A stretch of 64,000 bases of DNA, taken from contig NZ_KQ959483.1 in the NCBI RefSeq assembly GCF_001552785.1, forward strand, positions 1-64,000. The letters are read 5' to 3'. Shown here piece by piece: positions 35,549 through 44,769 of the stretch. The stretch is from Atopobium deltae. GTDB lineage: Bacteria > Actinomycetota > Coriobacteriia > Coriobacteriales > Atopobiaceae. Position 1 is the stretch's first letter, and each line of letters begins with the position of its first letter. The translations under genes were made by a program, and so were the position numbers. The notes under the pieces are model-generated. The model did not search any database. It saw nothing but the letters and a program-made list of their open reading frames with translations, and had not been told where the DNA came from.

Positions 35549-36561
35549 AACGCATCACAGCCAGACGCGGTCTTCTCACCCGCGACGGTCTTCTCGCCAA
35601 AGGCATCCTTAACAAACCATGACAGTGCCGCATTATCAAAGGCGGGTATTTCTTCATGCCCGAACTCGGGAAACAGTAGATGCTTTTTATCGCAACGCAA
35701 ATTGTTGTACACCGCATACTGGGTTTCCACGGGGCAGATGTCATCAACGAGACCTGTACCAAACAGCACGCTGCAGCGCACCAAATGTGCAAACGAGACG
35801 CTATCGATGTAGCCAAGCTTATAAAAATTCGAAGCAGCCTGCGAACCGTCCGCATCAAACCAACGCGCGTAATAGCGCAGACCTTCGTAAGCCAGCTGGT
35901 CGGCACCAAGCTCATAGATCTTTTGAAAATCGGAGAGGAAGGGGTATAAAATCGCGGCGCGGCGTATAAAATCAGCATTTAAAGCGCAGGTCGCAAGGCC
36001 CACGCCGCCGCCCTGAGAATCCCCATACACATACACGCGCTGCGCGTCAAGGCCCTCAAGCGCACGTACTACGCGACACAAAATGCGAATGTTTTGATGC
36101 AAGCGCACGTAATATAGGTTCTTTTGATCGCCCGTAAGCCCCGTCACGACATGACCTGCCACCGTGGGACCGCAAAAGCCTCCCACATCTTGGCTGCGAC
36201 CGCCCTGACCAGGGTTATCCATGGTGATAGTAGCAAAACCGAGGCCCGCAAAAGTGCAGTTTTCGAGCCAGCTTCTGGTCCTTCCTGGATACCCATGAAA
36301 GCGCAAAAGCACAGGGAGCGCAGGTTGTGCAGGGCGCAAAAAGCGCGCGTACAACTTCGCTTCATGCATGCCAACAAACCACAGGTTAAAAAATTGACAA
36401 CTGGGATAGTCGGCAACCTCGGCGGGCTCGAGCCAAAATTTGAGTGGGCAGCTGTCAGCCTCAGCCATACGAGCTGCCCAAAAATCATCAAAGTCAGCAG
36501 GGATAGGATTGGTTCCTACGTAGGACTCCAAATACTGGCGCTGCTGTTCAAAACTAAGCAT
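35545..36561 (-). CDS. CE7 acetyl esterase (acetyl xylan esterase/cephalosporin C deacetylase type)
   Basis: 338 residues. The complete CE7 triad is visible: Ser182 in YGDSQGGG, Asp273 in GTGLVDDICP, His302 in FGHEEIP, with the RFHGYPGR oxyanion strand at 87-94 and the family QGG…RS block. The family removes acetyl groups from carbohydrates. In a nan operon, O-acetylated sialic acids are the most likely substrates (inference). The C-terminal tail GEKTVAGEKTASGC is unlike the family and contains two copies of the CGAGAAGACC-type motif (one degenerate). It follows the transporter ATPase gene by 18 bp. Confidence 0.87.
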   Translation of the reverse strand: MLSFEQQRQYLESYVGTNPIPADFDDFWAARMAEADSCPLKFWLEPAEVADYPSCQFFNLWFVGMHEAKLYARFLRPAQPALPVLLRFHGYPGRTRSWLENCTFAGLGFATITMDNPGQGGRSQDVGGFCGPTVAGHVVTGLTGDQKNLYYVRLHQNIRILCRVVRALEGLDAQRVYVYGDSQGGGVGLATCALNADFIRRAAILYPFLSDFQKIYELGADQLAYEGLRYYARWFDADGSQAASNFYKLGYIDSVSFAHLVRCSVLFGTGLVDDICPVETQYAVYNNLRCDKKHLLFPEFGHEEIPAFDNAALSWFVKDAFGEKTVAGEKTASGCDAL

Positions 36562-36579
36562 GGAAACTACAGTACTTCC

Positions 36580-37449
36580 TTAAGCTTGTCCCAACTTGGG
36601 ATGCAGCAGCGAGGGCGCCGCACCAAGCAACAGCTTCGTGTAGTCGTCTTTCGGATGTTCGAACACCTCTTGCGCGGGTCCAAGCTCAACGACCTTGCCA
36701 GCGTTCATAACCATAATATCGTCGGAAATATAGCGCACCGTCTGAATATCGTGGCTGATAAAGACCATCGCAAGACCTAGGTCGCGCTTCAGATCCGTAA
36801 GCAAATTCAAGATCTGCGCACGAACCGAAACATCCAACGCACTCGTCGGCTCATCGGCAATAATTGCGTCGGGACCAATCGCAAGCGCGCGAGCAATAGC
36901 AACACGCTGGCGCTGACCACCCGAAAGCTGTCCTGGCAGCGCCTCGAGCGCACTCGAAGGCAGGCCCACCATGCCAATGAGATCGCGCACTCGTCGCTCA
37001 CGCTCAACACTCGTCAACACGTTGTGCACGAGCATAGGATCCAGCAGCTGATCGTGTACCGTCATACGCGCATTTAAGGCGGTGGCGGGGTCTTGGAAGA
37101 CAACCGAAATCACACGACCAATTTTAAGCCTGTCAGCAGCGGTACGCTTCGTAACATCGTTACCCCTAAAGAAGACTTGTCCCGACGTCGGCGCTTGCAA
37201 ACCGCACATAACGTTGGCGGTTGTTGATTTGCCGCAACCAGACTCGCCCACAATGCCCAAGGTTTTACCAGGCATTAAGCGCAGGGTAACACCCTGTATC
37301 GCATGCACAAGACGCGGATTAAAGATGCCTCCCGCACGTGTCTTAAAAGTGACGTGCACATCATTCAAAAAGATAATAGGTGTAACCCCATCAACGGTAC
37401 CGTCATCAAGTGTTACGGGCATGTGTTTTTCGACCGTTGTTCCGCTCAT
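36580..37449 (-). CDS. Peptide/sialic-acid type ABC transporter ATP-binding protein
   Basis: 289 residues. Walker A GESGCGKST, Q-loop VVFQDPATALNARM, signature LSGGQRQRVAIARA, Walker B IIADEPTSALD, switch FISHDIQTV. It is OppF-like but belongs to the second, nan-linked system. Its ATG overlaps the end of the permease-ATPase fusion by 4 bases. It supplies the second ATPase for import. Confidence 0.9.
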   Translation of the reverse strand: MSGTTVEKHMPVTLDDGTVDGVTPIIFLNDVHVTFKTRAGGIFNPRLVHAIQGVTLRLMPGKTLGIVGESGCGKSTTANVMCGLQAPTSGQVFFRGNDVTKRTAADRLKIGRVISVVFQDPATALNARMTVHDQLLDPMLVHNVLTSVERERRVRDLIGMVGLPSSALEALPGQLSGGQRQRVAIARALAIGPDAIIADEPTSALDVSVRAQILNLLTDLKRDLGLAMVFISHDIQTVRYISDDIMVMNAGKVVELGPAQEVFEHPKDDYTKLLLGAAPSLLHPKLGQA

Positions 37450-39458
37450 GCGGCACCTCCTTTCACTGCCGACTTCAGTCCTGCGCTTGCAAGAACCTCG
37501 TCGGGCAATTCCGCAACCTTATGGTGCGTATTGGGAATTTGCTTGAGGACGGGCAGCACGTCAAAGCCAACATCGGGATGGCTCGAACGCGCCGCAAAGC
37601 GATCGCCCGGCGCAAAGTCCACGGGAGAAGGAACGGTACCAGGCACCTGATGCAGGCGACCTGCGCCACCCTCGATCGAGATAACCGAACCCAGAAGGCC
37701 GCGGGTATATTCGTGAATGGGGTTGATGAGCAGTTCTTTGGTCGGCGCCTGTTCAATGACTTGACCTGCATACATGACGGTAATATCGGCAGCGACTTCT
37801 GCAACCAAGGCGAGGTCATGCGACACGAAGATCATGGCAAAACCGAGCTTTGCTTGCAGCTCGTTGAGCAGTTTGATGACCTGTTTTTGCACCGTCACGT
37901 CCAGAGCCGTGGTGGGTTCGTCACAAATCACAAGCTTAGGATCACGCGTCAAAGCCATAGCGATAAGAACGCGCTGACGCTGGCCGCCCGACAACTCATG
38001 CGGATAGCTTTCGAGCACGCGCACGGGGTCGAGACCAACCAAGCGAAGCAGATCCTCCGCAGAACGCGTACCACCGCGATCGGTCAGTTGCTTCATCTGA
38101 GATTTAATAAGCATCGAAGGGTTGAGCGAGCTCAATGCATCCTGATACACCATTGCAATCTCGTGACCACGCAACTCGTTGTGCTGCTTATCGCTCATCT
38201 CGAGCAGGTTTTTGCCCTCATACAGCACTTCACCAGAAATCTGGGCACGCTTATCGAGAAGACCCATGATGGTCAGCGAGGTAATGGACTTACCACAGCC
38301 TGACTCGCCTACCAGACCCATGGTCTGACCAGGGCGTACATCAAAGCTCACGTGGTCAACCACGTTGACGTCACCATGACGCGGGAATTTGATGCACAGA
38401 TCTTTAACGCGAAGCAAGGGTTCCACGCTGTAGTCGGGAACATGCCGGTCATTACGCACCGACTCCACCTTGGCAAGTGCCGTCAAAGCGGCATCCAGGG
38501 ATTCTGCTTGCGCAGCATAGGCAGCAACGGGGTCGGCCACCAGGCGGTCAGCCTCGCGGACAGCCTCGGGATCGTGATCCTCAACGAGACCAGAAGGCGC
38601 GGCGACAAGAGCATCGGTAATGCCTTCGGACAAAATGTTAAGACACAGACAGGTAATCATAATGGCAAGACCAGGATAGAGCGCCTGCCACCAACGACCA
38701 GCCAAAACACCCGCACGGGCGTCGGCAATGATGTTACCCCAAGTTGGCATTGGTTCTTGAATACCAGCGGCAATAAAGGTCAGCGATGCTTCGAAGATAA
38801 TAGCATCGGCAACGAGAGTAACGGCATAGACCATGATGGGTGCAATGCAGTTACGCATGACGTGGCGCCACAAAATCCACGGAGCGCGAGCGCCCGACAC
38901 AACTACAGCACGCACGTAATCCTCGCCATACTCGCTTACGATGTTCGCACGCACCAGACGGGCAATTTGCGGAATGTACATAAAGCCGATGGAGAAGATA
39001 ATACCAGGCATGCTGTTTCCCAAAATCGAGACAAATACGGCGGCCAACGCGATGCCAGGAAATGACATGACAACGTCAATGACACGCATGATGATCTCGG
39101 AAACCCATTTGCGCGAAACGGCAGCAATAGAGCCAATGATCGAGCCAACGAAGAGCGCGACCGCTGTGGCGCTAAAGCCGATGACCAGCGAATAACGTCC
39201 ACCGTACAAAATACGCGAGAAGACATCGCGGCCCTTGTCGTCAGTACCAAAGATAAAGTCAGGCGAGGGGGCCTGACGGGCAACGAAGATCTCGAAGGGA
39301 TTGTGCGGAGCAATAAAGGTTGCAAAAATAGCACTCAGTGCTACCAGCACCAAGACGACAACCGAAATTTTGGAAGATGTGCTCATGTGCTTGAAGCCAG
39401 CAAATTTTGCTTTTTTGCGGACCTTCTCTTCCACGTTAAGAGCTTGATTTTTACGCAT
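37446..39458 (-). CDS. Fused DppC-type permease and DppD-type ATPase
   Basis: 670 residues. Residues ~1-280 are a DppC permease (cytosolic basic start, APHNPFEIF, HPF-like FIFGTDDKGRDVFSRILYG, EAA loop DYVRAVVVSGARAPWILWRH). After a charged linker (~280-340) comes a complete ATPase: Walker A GESGCGKSI, Q-loop MVYQDALSSLNPSM, signature LSGGQRQRVLIAMA, Walker [13 protein letters not shown]. Such permease-ATPase fusions are known in actinobacterial peptide-type transporters, including sialic acid systems. It combines half the channel with one motor. Confidence 0.9.
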   Translation of the reverse strand: MRKNQALNVEEKVRKKAKFAGFKHMSTSSKISVVVLVLVALSAIFATFIAPHNPFEIFVARQAPSPDFIFGTDDKGRDVFSRILYGGRYSLVIGFSATAVALFVGSIIGSIAAVSRKWVSEIIMRVIDVVMSFPGIALAAVFVSILGNSMPGIIFSIGFMYIPQIARLVRANIVSEYGEDYVRAVVVSGARAPWILWRHVMRNCIAPIMVYAVTLVADAIIFEASLTFIAAGIQEPMPTWGNIIADARAGVLAGRWWQALYPGLAIMITCLCLNILSEGITDALVAAPSGLVEDHDPEAVREADRLVADPVAAYAAQAESLDAALTALAKVESVRNDRHVPDYSVEPLLRVKDLCIKFPRHGDVNVVDHVSFDVRPGQTMGLVGESGCGKSITSLTIMGLLDKRAQISGEVLYEGKNLLEMSDKQHNELRGHEIAMVYQDALSSLNPSMLIKSQMKQLTDRGGTRSAEDLLRLVGLDPVRVLESYPHELSGGQRQRVLIAMALTRDPKLVICDEPTTALDVTVQKQVIKLLNELQAKLGFAMIFVSHDLALVAEVAADITVMYAGQVIEQAPTKELLINPIHEYTRGLLGSVISIEGGAGRLHQVPGTVPSPVDFAPGDRFAARSSHPDVGFDVLPVLKQIPNTHHKVAELPDEVLASAGLKSAVKGGAA

Positions 39459-39459
39459 C

Positions 39460-40410
39460 TTACACCGTCCTTATCCTTGGATTGATAAGGATGTAGAGCA
39501 TATCGACCACAATGTTAATGATGATAAACGATAGCGCTACAACAATAACAACGCCCTGTACCAGATTGGGCTCGTTGCCCTGGATTCCCGTGGTGATGGC
39601 CGTACCCATGCCAGGGATCGAGAAGACGCACTCAATAACAACGGCGCCTCCGAGTAAATAGCCGATCTTCATACCAAGGGTGGTTACGGGCGTAATAAGC
39701 GCGTTACGCAGGACATTTTTTGCAATGACGACACGCTTCGGGATACCCGCACCAATGGCGGTACGCACGTAGTCCTTATCGAGCTCTTCGACCATGGAGG
39801 TACGAATAACGCGCGTCAACTGGCCCGTAAGGGGCATGGCCAGCGCCACGGCGGGCATGATCATGCGGCGCCACCAACTCACGCTTAAGAAAACGCCAAG
39901 AGGACCCGAAGCAGGAAGGACGTGAAGATTTGCCGAGAAGAGCAAGATGAGCAAGACAGCCAACCAAAACGAGGGTGTGGCTAAGGCAAGAATCGAAATA
40001 ACACGAATCAGCTGATCGGGCCACTGATCACGATACAATGCAGCAACAACACCAAGAACAAAGGACAAAATGGTGCCAATGATAAGACCAAAGAAGGTCA
40101 GCTGCATGGTAATCGGTAATGCTTCAGAAATTTTGGCATTGACGGAAGCATTGCTCACGCCGTAGGTTCCTAGGTCACCTTGCATAAAACCACCCATGTA
40201 ACGCACATAGCGCACAGGTAGTGGATCATCAAGACCATGGGTTTTATGGTATTGAGCGACTGCTTCTGGTGTGACGTTTTCGCCGAGCTGCGAATAGGCA
40301 GGGTCAATCGGCGAAAATGACATGAGAACAAACACTAGAAGCGTGGCCCCGAGAACCATAAACGGCAAGGCGATAAGCCTTCGCCCAATGAGTCTCAGAA
40401 GATTACTCAC
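39460..40410 (-). CDS. DppB-type ABC transporter permease
   Basis: 316 residues. It starts LRLIGRRLIALPFMVLGATLL, has six membrane spans and an EAA loop DYVRTAIGAGIPKRVVIAKN. It pairs with the fusion protein, from which it is one base away. It is preceded by a hairpin that separates it from the binding-protein gene. Confidence 0.9.
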   Translation of the reverse strand: MSNLLRLIGRRLIALPFMVLGATLLVFVLMSFSPIDPAYSQLGENVTPEAVAQYHKTHGLDDPLPVRYVRYMGGFMQGDLGTYGVSNASVNAKISEALPITMQLTFFGLIIGTILSFVLGVVAALYRDQWPDQLIRVISILALATPSFWLAVLLILLFSANLHVLPASGPLGVFLSVSWWRRMIMPAVALAMPLTGQLTRVIRTSMVEELDKDYVRTAIGAGIPKRVVIAKNVLRNALITPVTTLGMKIGYLLGGAVVIECVFSIPGMGTAITTGIQGNEPNLVQGVVIVVALSFIIINIVVDMLYILINPRIRTV

Positions 40411-40540
40411 CGTGTTGCTCCTCTCTCTTGCACACGTGTTTATGGTGTATACATGGTACGACGCGCCTGACGACGTACATTTTTATTGTACGCCCTGTAC
40501 CAAAGGTGACATTGTTGACGGCGTACTTTTTAAGCACAAA

Positions 40541-40572
40541 GGGTCTCGAGCTCCTCGTGGTTCTCGAGACCC
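40541..40572 (-). terminator. Hairpin between binding protein and permease genes
   Basis: GGGTCTCGAG and CTCGAGACCC are perfectly complementary over 10 bp around a 12-base loop. On the minus strand TTTGTGCTTA follows, a poor T run. It probably stops part of the transcripts, as at oppA/oppB. The remainder of 40411-40642 shows only a small GTAC…GTAC hairpin. Confidence 0.65.
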
Positions 40573-40642
40573 TCTTACAAACAAGCTTCTACGTTACGCC
40601 GCTATCGCGCATAAGCGTTGGGCGTAACTTCAAACCAAACGC

Positions 40643-42217
40643 TTATTTAGCTTTTGCGCCAACGGCGTAAACGCCCGTGGTGCTAATGCCGCCGAAGTCG
40701 GCGATCTTCTCGGCATAGTAAGCGGTGCTGACCTTCTTGTGCAGGACAGGATACAGAGGTGCGTACTCAGCGATAATATCGAAGCACTTGTTCCACAGAT
40801 CCTGCTGCTCCTTGCCACCCTTCTGGACAGCCTGAGCCAAGAGGTCCTGAACTTCCTTGCACTTAGGATCGTCGGCCCACTGAGTACGGGTGGTGGTCCA
40901 GGTGTTATTACCGTAGTACCAACTCATGAGCAGGTCGGGGTCATTACCGAAGCAGGAAGCGTCACCAGGGGCAAGCGCGATGTCGTAGCTCTGAGGATTT
41001 TGGTCGATCGCAGAGTACATAGCGGAAGACTGGTTTTTCTGGATCTCTACCTTAAAGCCGATGGCCTCGAGGTCCTGCTGTACCTGAGCAGACATCGAAA
41101 CGACAAAGTCGGAGTCGGTGGTCGAAAGCGTGATCTTACCAGGAGTGTAGCCCGCTTCCTTGAGCAGCGCCTTGGCCTTCTCGACATCATGCGTATAAAC
41201 GGTTGAAGCCTTGTGGTAATTCGTGTGATTCTCAGGCAGGTAGCAGGTCAAACCAGCAGCCTGGCCAGCAAAGGTGTTCTTAATCATCTTGTCAACATCA
41301 AGAGCGTAACGGCAAGCCTGACGTACCTTGACGTTGTCGAATGGCTTATGCTTTGCATTCATCATCATGAAGACAAGACCAAAGCCCTGTACCTGATCAA
41401 CCTTAACGCCGTCCATACCCTTGATGGTATCGACGTCCTCGGCAGGTATGGACTCCATGATCATGTCGGTACCCTCGCTGAAGGCCGTCTTACGAGCGGT
41501 TGCGTCAACCTGGACATCCCACTGCATGGTGCCAGCACCCGCAGGATAGGGGCCGTTATATTCTTTATTGGGTTTAGCAATAATTTGCGTCTCGCCGTCG
41601 ACCTTCTCGTAAGCCCAAGGACCAGAACCAATAGGCATTGCAGTCAAAGTCTTATCGTCAACATCGGCAGGAACAACACGGATGATGCTCAGACGCTGCT
41701 TAAGCAGTTCAAAGGGGAACTTCGTCTTAACGGTAACCGTGTTGTCGTCCTTCTTGGTGATGGACTCGATGGGCGAAAGCATAGGAATGTAAATGTTGCC
41801 TTCGGCGGTTGCACGCTCGAACGACTTCACAACATCCTCGGGCTTAACGGGATTGCCGTTCGAGAACTTCGCGTCTTTGCGGAGTTTAATCTCGAAGGTG
41901 GTGTCATCGACTTTTGTGGGCTCATCGTCGGCAGCAAGCTCTTTGTGGACTGAATAGTCACGGAAGTCAATGCCGTATAGACCCTCAACAACATGCCAGT
42001 TGGTACCACAGGCTAATGCGGAAGAGGTGTTTGAAGGGTGGAAGTTCTTTGTCTTGTAGGCAGCGGCAATGGTAATGGTTGCATCCTTATTTGCCTTAAC
42101 CTCCGAAGCCTTCTCGGCGGGTTTTCCACAGCCAACCAAGCCAAGGCCCAGCAAAGCGGCCGCAGAGGCGGTTGCACCAAGGAACGAACGACGAGTCATA
42201 CCAGCATTCTGAAGCAT
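40643..42217 (-). CDS. Family-5 solute-binding lipoprotein, probable sialic acid binder
   Basis: 524 residues. Twin-arginine motif TRRSFLG followed by a hydrophobic stretch and lipobox LVGC. The body is an SBP family 5 (DppA/OppA-type) protein: FEIKLRKDAKFSNGNPVKPEDV and VRQACRYALDVDKMI are the best family matches. Members of this class bind sialic acid in the SatA systems of Haemophilus ducreyi and in actinobacterial relatives; this use here is inferred from the operon. The ATG at 42217 has GGAGATC upstream; earlier in-frame starts lack one. Confidence 0.85.
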   Translation of the reverse strand: MLQNAGMTRRSFLGATASAAALLGLGLVGCGKPAEKASEVKANKDATITIAAAYKTKNFHPSNTSSALACGTNWHVVEGLYGIDFRDYSVHKELAADDEPTKVDDTTFEIKLRKDAKFSNGNPVKPEDVVKSFERATAEGNIYIPMLSPIESITKKDDNTVTVKTKFPFELLKQRLSIIRVVPADVDDKTLTAMPIGSGPWAYEKVDGETQIIAKPNKEYNGPYPAGAGTMQWDVQVDATARKTAFSEGTDMIMESIPAEDVDTIKGMDGVKVDQVQGFGLVFMMMNAKHKPFDNVKVRQACRYALDVDKMIKNTFAGQAAGLTCYLPENHTNYHKASTVYTHDVEKAKALLKEAGYTPGKITLSTTDSDFVVSMSAQVQQDLEAIGFKVEIQKNQSSAMYSAIDQNPQSYDIALAPGDASCFGNDPDLLMSWYYGNNTWTTTRTQWADDPKCKEVQDLLAQAVQKGGKEQQDLWNKCFDIIAEYAPLYPVLHKKVSTAYYAEKIADFGGISTTGVYAVGAKAK

Positions 42218-42638
42218 CGGTTGATCTCCAATCTCGAGTACGACGCACGCAACACCAGTTGTCGCGTGCTTGTGTAATACCTTGCAACTCAAGATAAATA
42301 CTACTGATAAACGCAAACTGATACACCAAAAAACGCTCTGTTAATCGCCGAACGGGTTAAAACGCTCGATACATGGTAGGCAGTATTGAGATTTTTTGAA
42401 AAATTACACTAAAATTAGCTTATTTTATGCACGGGCAACTGAAATATTAGTTTGTAAAAACACGGCGGTGCTGGATCAAATCGGCGTAAATTTCTGTAAA
42501 TTTTCGCGCGAGCGGCAAAAATTTGACCTGTTTTGAGCAACATATATTACAAGTTTTTTGGGAATTTCCCCGTATGTCCTGCTCAAATGCAAATTTTGTA
42601 AAAACTGGTATACCGTGTTGGTGCTGGTCAGCGGCGCT

Positions 42639-42650
42639 GGCGAGAAGATC
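42639..42650 (+). repeat. Intergenic copy of the dispersed motif GGCGAGAAGATC
   Basis: It lies in the long intergenic region, two bases before a strong inverted repeat. It is non-coding. Confidence 0.6.
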
Positions 42651-42651
42651 G

Positions 42652-42682
42652 GCTGGCTGCACGGTGGCGCAGTGCAGCCAGC
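42652..42682. repeat. Perfect 11-bp inverted repeat
   Basis: GCTGGCTGCAC (42652-42662) and GTGCAGCCAGC (42672-42682) are separated by 9 bases. There is no T run, so it may be a protein-binding site or a mobile-element-like remnant rather than a terminator. Confidence 0.6.
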
Positions 42683-42854
42683 GGCAGACGTAACATAAGT
42701 CGTCCGTGAGCACATAGACGATCTGGCAAAAATATGAAGCATATACTTTGCTATGATGCAAGATATATATCGTTTATGCGTTAATCCATATGTCTACGCA
42801 TCAGAACATCCATCAGTCCACGCTTGGTCCGCATGCCAACAAGAAGGAGCACCA

Positions 42855-44708
42855 TTGTCAGCAAAATCCTATGATGTCGTCGTTGTGGGAAGTGGCATTG
42901 CTGGCTGCGTTGCAGCCATCGCCGCAGCGCAAGCGGGAGCTCGTGTAGCGCTTTGCTGCGCAGGCAAACTCTTTGGTGGCTCGAGCTTCTTTGAAGGGAC
43001 CTGGGGACTCGGCCTTATCGCTCCCGAAAATACTGCCGATGAGCAGGACTTATGTCAAACCATAACAAAGGTAGGCGAAGGCGTAGTTGACAAGGATTTG
43101 GTTTGCTGCTTCGTGCATAATATTGCGCCAACACTTGAGTGGTTGCAGCATGATTGTCACGTGAGCTTGCGTCATGCAAGCAAGGGCAAAACGCAACAGC
43201 GCGACTATCTCCCCTGCTTCGATCACAAACACCGAGCCTGGTATGGCTTGGAACACGATGTGCTAAAAACGGGGTTTGAGCAGCAATTTTCGTTGTTGTC
43301 GATCGAGTGTTATGCTCATTTGTCCCTCGTGGATATACAAACCTGCAGCAACGATGACGCAGATGACGATACTTCAGACGGCAACGGCGCTTCTGGCACT
43401 GATAACACTTCTGGTGAGAAGATCTGCGGCGTCGAGCTGTACGATCTTATCGGCAAGCGCTTTGTACACTTTGCTTGCAGCAGCGTTGTGCTCGCAACGG
43501 GAGGCTTTGGCGGGCTGTTTAGTCCTACCTTGACGCAGCCCGACGTGCTTTCGGTGGCGCACAGTATTGCGCTGATCCGCGGGGCAAACCTCGTGAACAC
43601 TGAGTTTATGCAGTTTATGCCTTGTATTGTGAAGCCCGTGCGCGGCCTTATTTTTAACGAGAAGACCTTTAAATATGCACACCTCAGCGCGGGTGCAGGA
43701 GAGATACGGGACGAGTCCGAGACGCGAAGCAGCTCCGAGACACAACTCGAGCCTCAGACACAGGACGGCGAAGGTGGCAACGCTTTATACGATCCTCTGC
43801 ACGATGCGCGACTGCTTGATCAGCGTTCCGAACACGGGCCCTTCTCGGCACGCTTAGATGATGCGGCTATTGATCTTGCTATCGACGGGTCGACGACACG
43901 TACGGCACAGGTGCATTATGAACTACCTGTACAGCTTCCAGAATTTATGCAGACCTATTTTTCGTGGTTGCAAACAACAGCCCAGGTCAAACCTGGTGAT
44001 CCGCTCGAAATAGCCCTGTGGCCCCATGCCTCAAGCGGAGGCCTATTAATCGATACACAAGCGCGCTGTGTTGGTGGTCCTACGGGATTGTACGCGGCAG
44101 GTGAATGCTGTGGTGGCATGCATGGAGCTGATCGCTTGGGAGGACTTTCGAGCGCAAATGGCCTCGTGTTTGGACGTATTGCAGGGGCTGCAGCAGCGGC
44201 GCATGCGCGAGTCATCGCACATGCGCAGACTGCAATGCAAAAGCAGATGCAAAAGCTTCCTGATCGAGTGCTGCCTCAGCGAGCGCGGGCTCAACAATAC
44301 CTGCAACAAATTCGCAAATGTATGCAACGCTACGCTGGCATACGACGTTGTGCCGAGGAACTGCAGCACGCGCAATCCACACTTGAGAAACTCAGAGCAC
44401 AGATGAACGCATCACTCGTACCAGCTGATCAGGCTTCAATTGACCAAGCCTCAGTCGAGCAAACCTCAGCAGGTGAGCACCCAACAAAACACATCAATGA
44501 ACTGCGATATGACACCATTCTGTGCTACAACCTCTTGCAAGAAGCACTTCTTGTGCTGCACGCCATGAGCTGGCGTGCCGAGAGCCGTGGCAGCCATTAC
44601 AGAAGTGACATTCCCCATAAGCTGAAGCGTTTTGAAGGTATGCAAAAGGTTTTTCTTGACCCACGCGACCACGCAATCATACGCTCTGAACTTCTCGACA
44701 GGGCATAA
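42855..44708 (+). CDS. FAD-dependent oxidoreductase of the FrdA/SdhA/NadB family
   Basis: 617 residues from a TTG at 42855 preceded by AAGGAG six bases upstream; this start fits directly before the FAD fold (SYDVVVVGSGIAGCVAAIAA), whereas an in-frame ATG at 42753 adds 34 residues of no family value. The FAD-binding GGFGG and the C-terminal GLYAAGECCGGMHGADRLGG are typical of fumarate reductase/L-aspartate oxidase flavoproteins. No iron-sulfur or membrane subunit genes are next to it. L-aspartate oxidase is possible but nadA/nadC are not nearby. It is convergent with livF. Confidence 0.82.
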   Translation: MSAKSYDVVVVGSGIAGCVAAIAAAQAGARVALCCAGKLFGGSSFFEGTWGLGLIAPENTADEQDLCQTITKVGEGVVDKDLVCCFVHNIAPTLEWLQHDCHVSLRHASKGKTQQRDYLPCFDHKHRAWYGLEHDVLKTGFEQQFSLLSIECYAHLSLVDIQTCSNDDADDDTSDGNGASGTDNTSGEKICGVELYDLIGKRFVHFACSSVVLATGGFGGLFSPTLTQPDVLSVAHSIALIRGANLVNTEFMQFMPCIVKPVRGLIFNEKTFKYAHLSAGAGEIRDESETRSSSETQLEPQTQDGEGGNALYDPLHDARLLDQRSEHGPFSARLDDAAIDLAIDGSTTRTAQVHYELPVQLPEFMQTYFSWLQTTAQVKPGDPLEIALWPHASSGGLLIDTQARCVGGPTGLYAAGECCGGMHGADRLGGLSSANGLVFGRIAGAAAAAHARVIAHAQTAMQKQMQKLPDRVLPQRARAQQYLQQIRKCMQRYAGIRRCAEELQHAQSTLEKLRAQMNASLVPADQASIDQASVEQTSAGEHPTKHINELRYDTILCYNLLQEALLVLHAMSWRAESRGSHYRSDIPHKLKRFEGMQKVFLDPRDHAIIRSELLDRA

Positions 44709-44769
44709 AGAAGCGCGGTAACAGCCGCCACGTCAGCTGACCAGCTCATGCATCGGCCACTGGGACGAA

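Larger units (their letters stand above)
42218..42854. other. Long intergenic region between the nan operon and the flavoprotein
   Basis: About 640 bp with no supportable gene. It must hold the divergent promoters of both sides, but I see no convincing -35/-10 pair. Its parts differ: 42300-42600 is AT-rich, whereas 42630-42700 is GC-rich and has a strong hairpin and a motif copy. Confidence 0.55.

Noticed and set aside
42447-42761. 104-codon minus-strand frame in the long intergenic region
   Set aside because: It crosses composition boundaries and the hairpin, and lacks a ribosome site and any resemblance.
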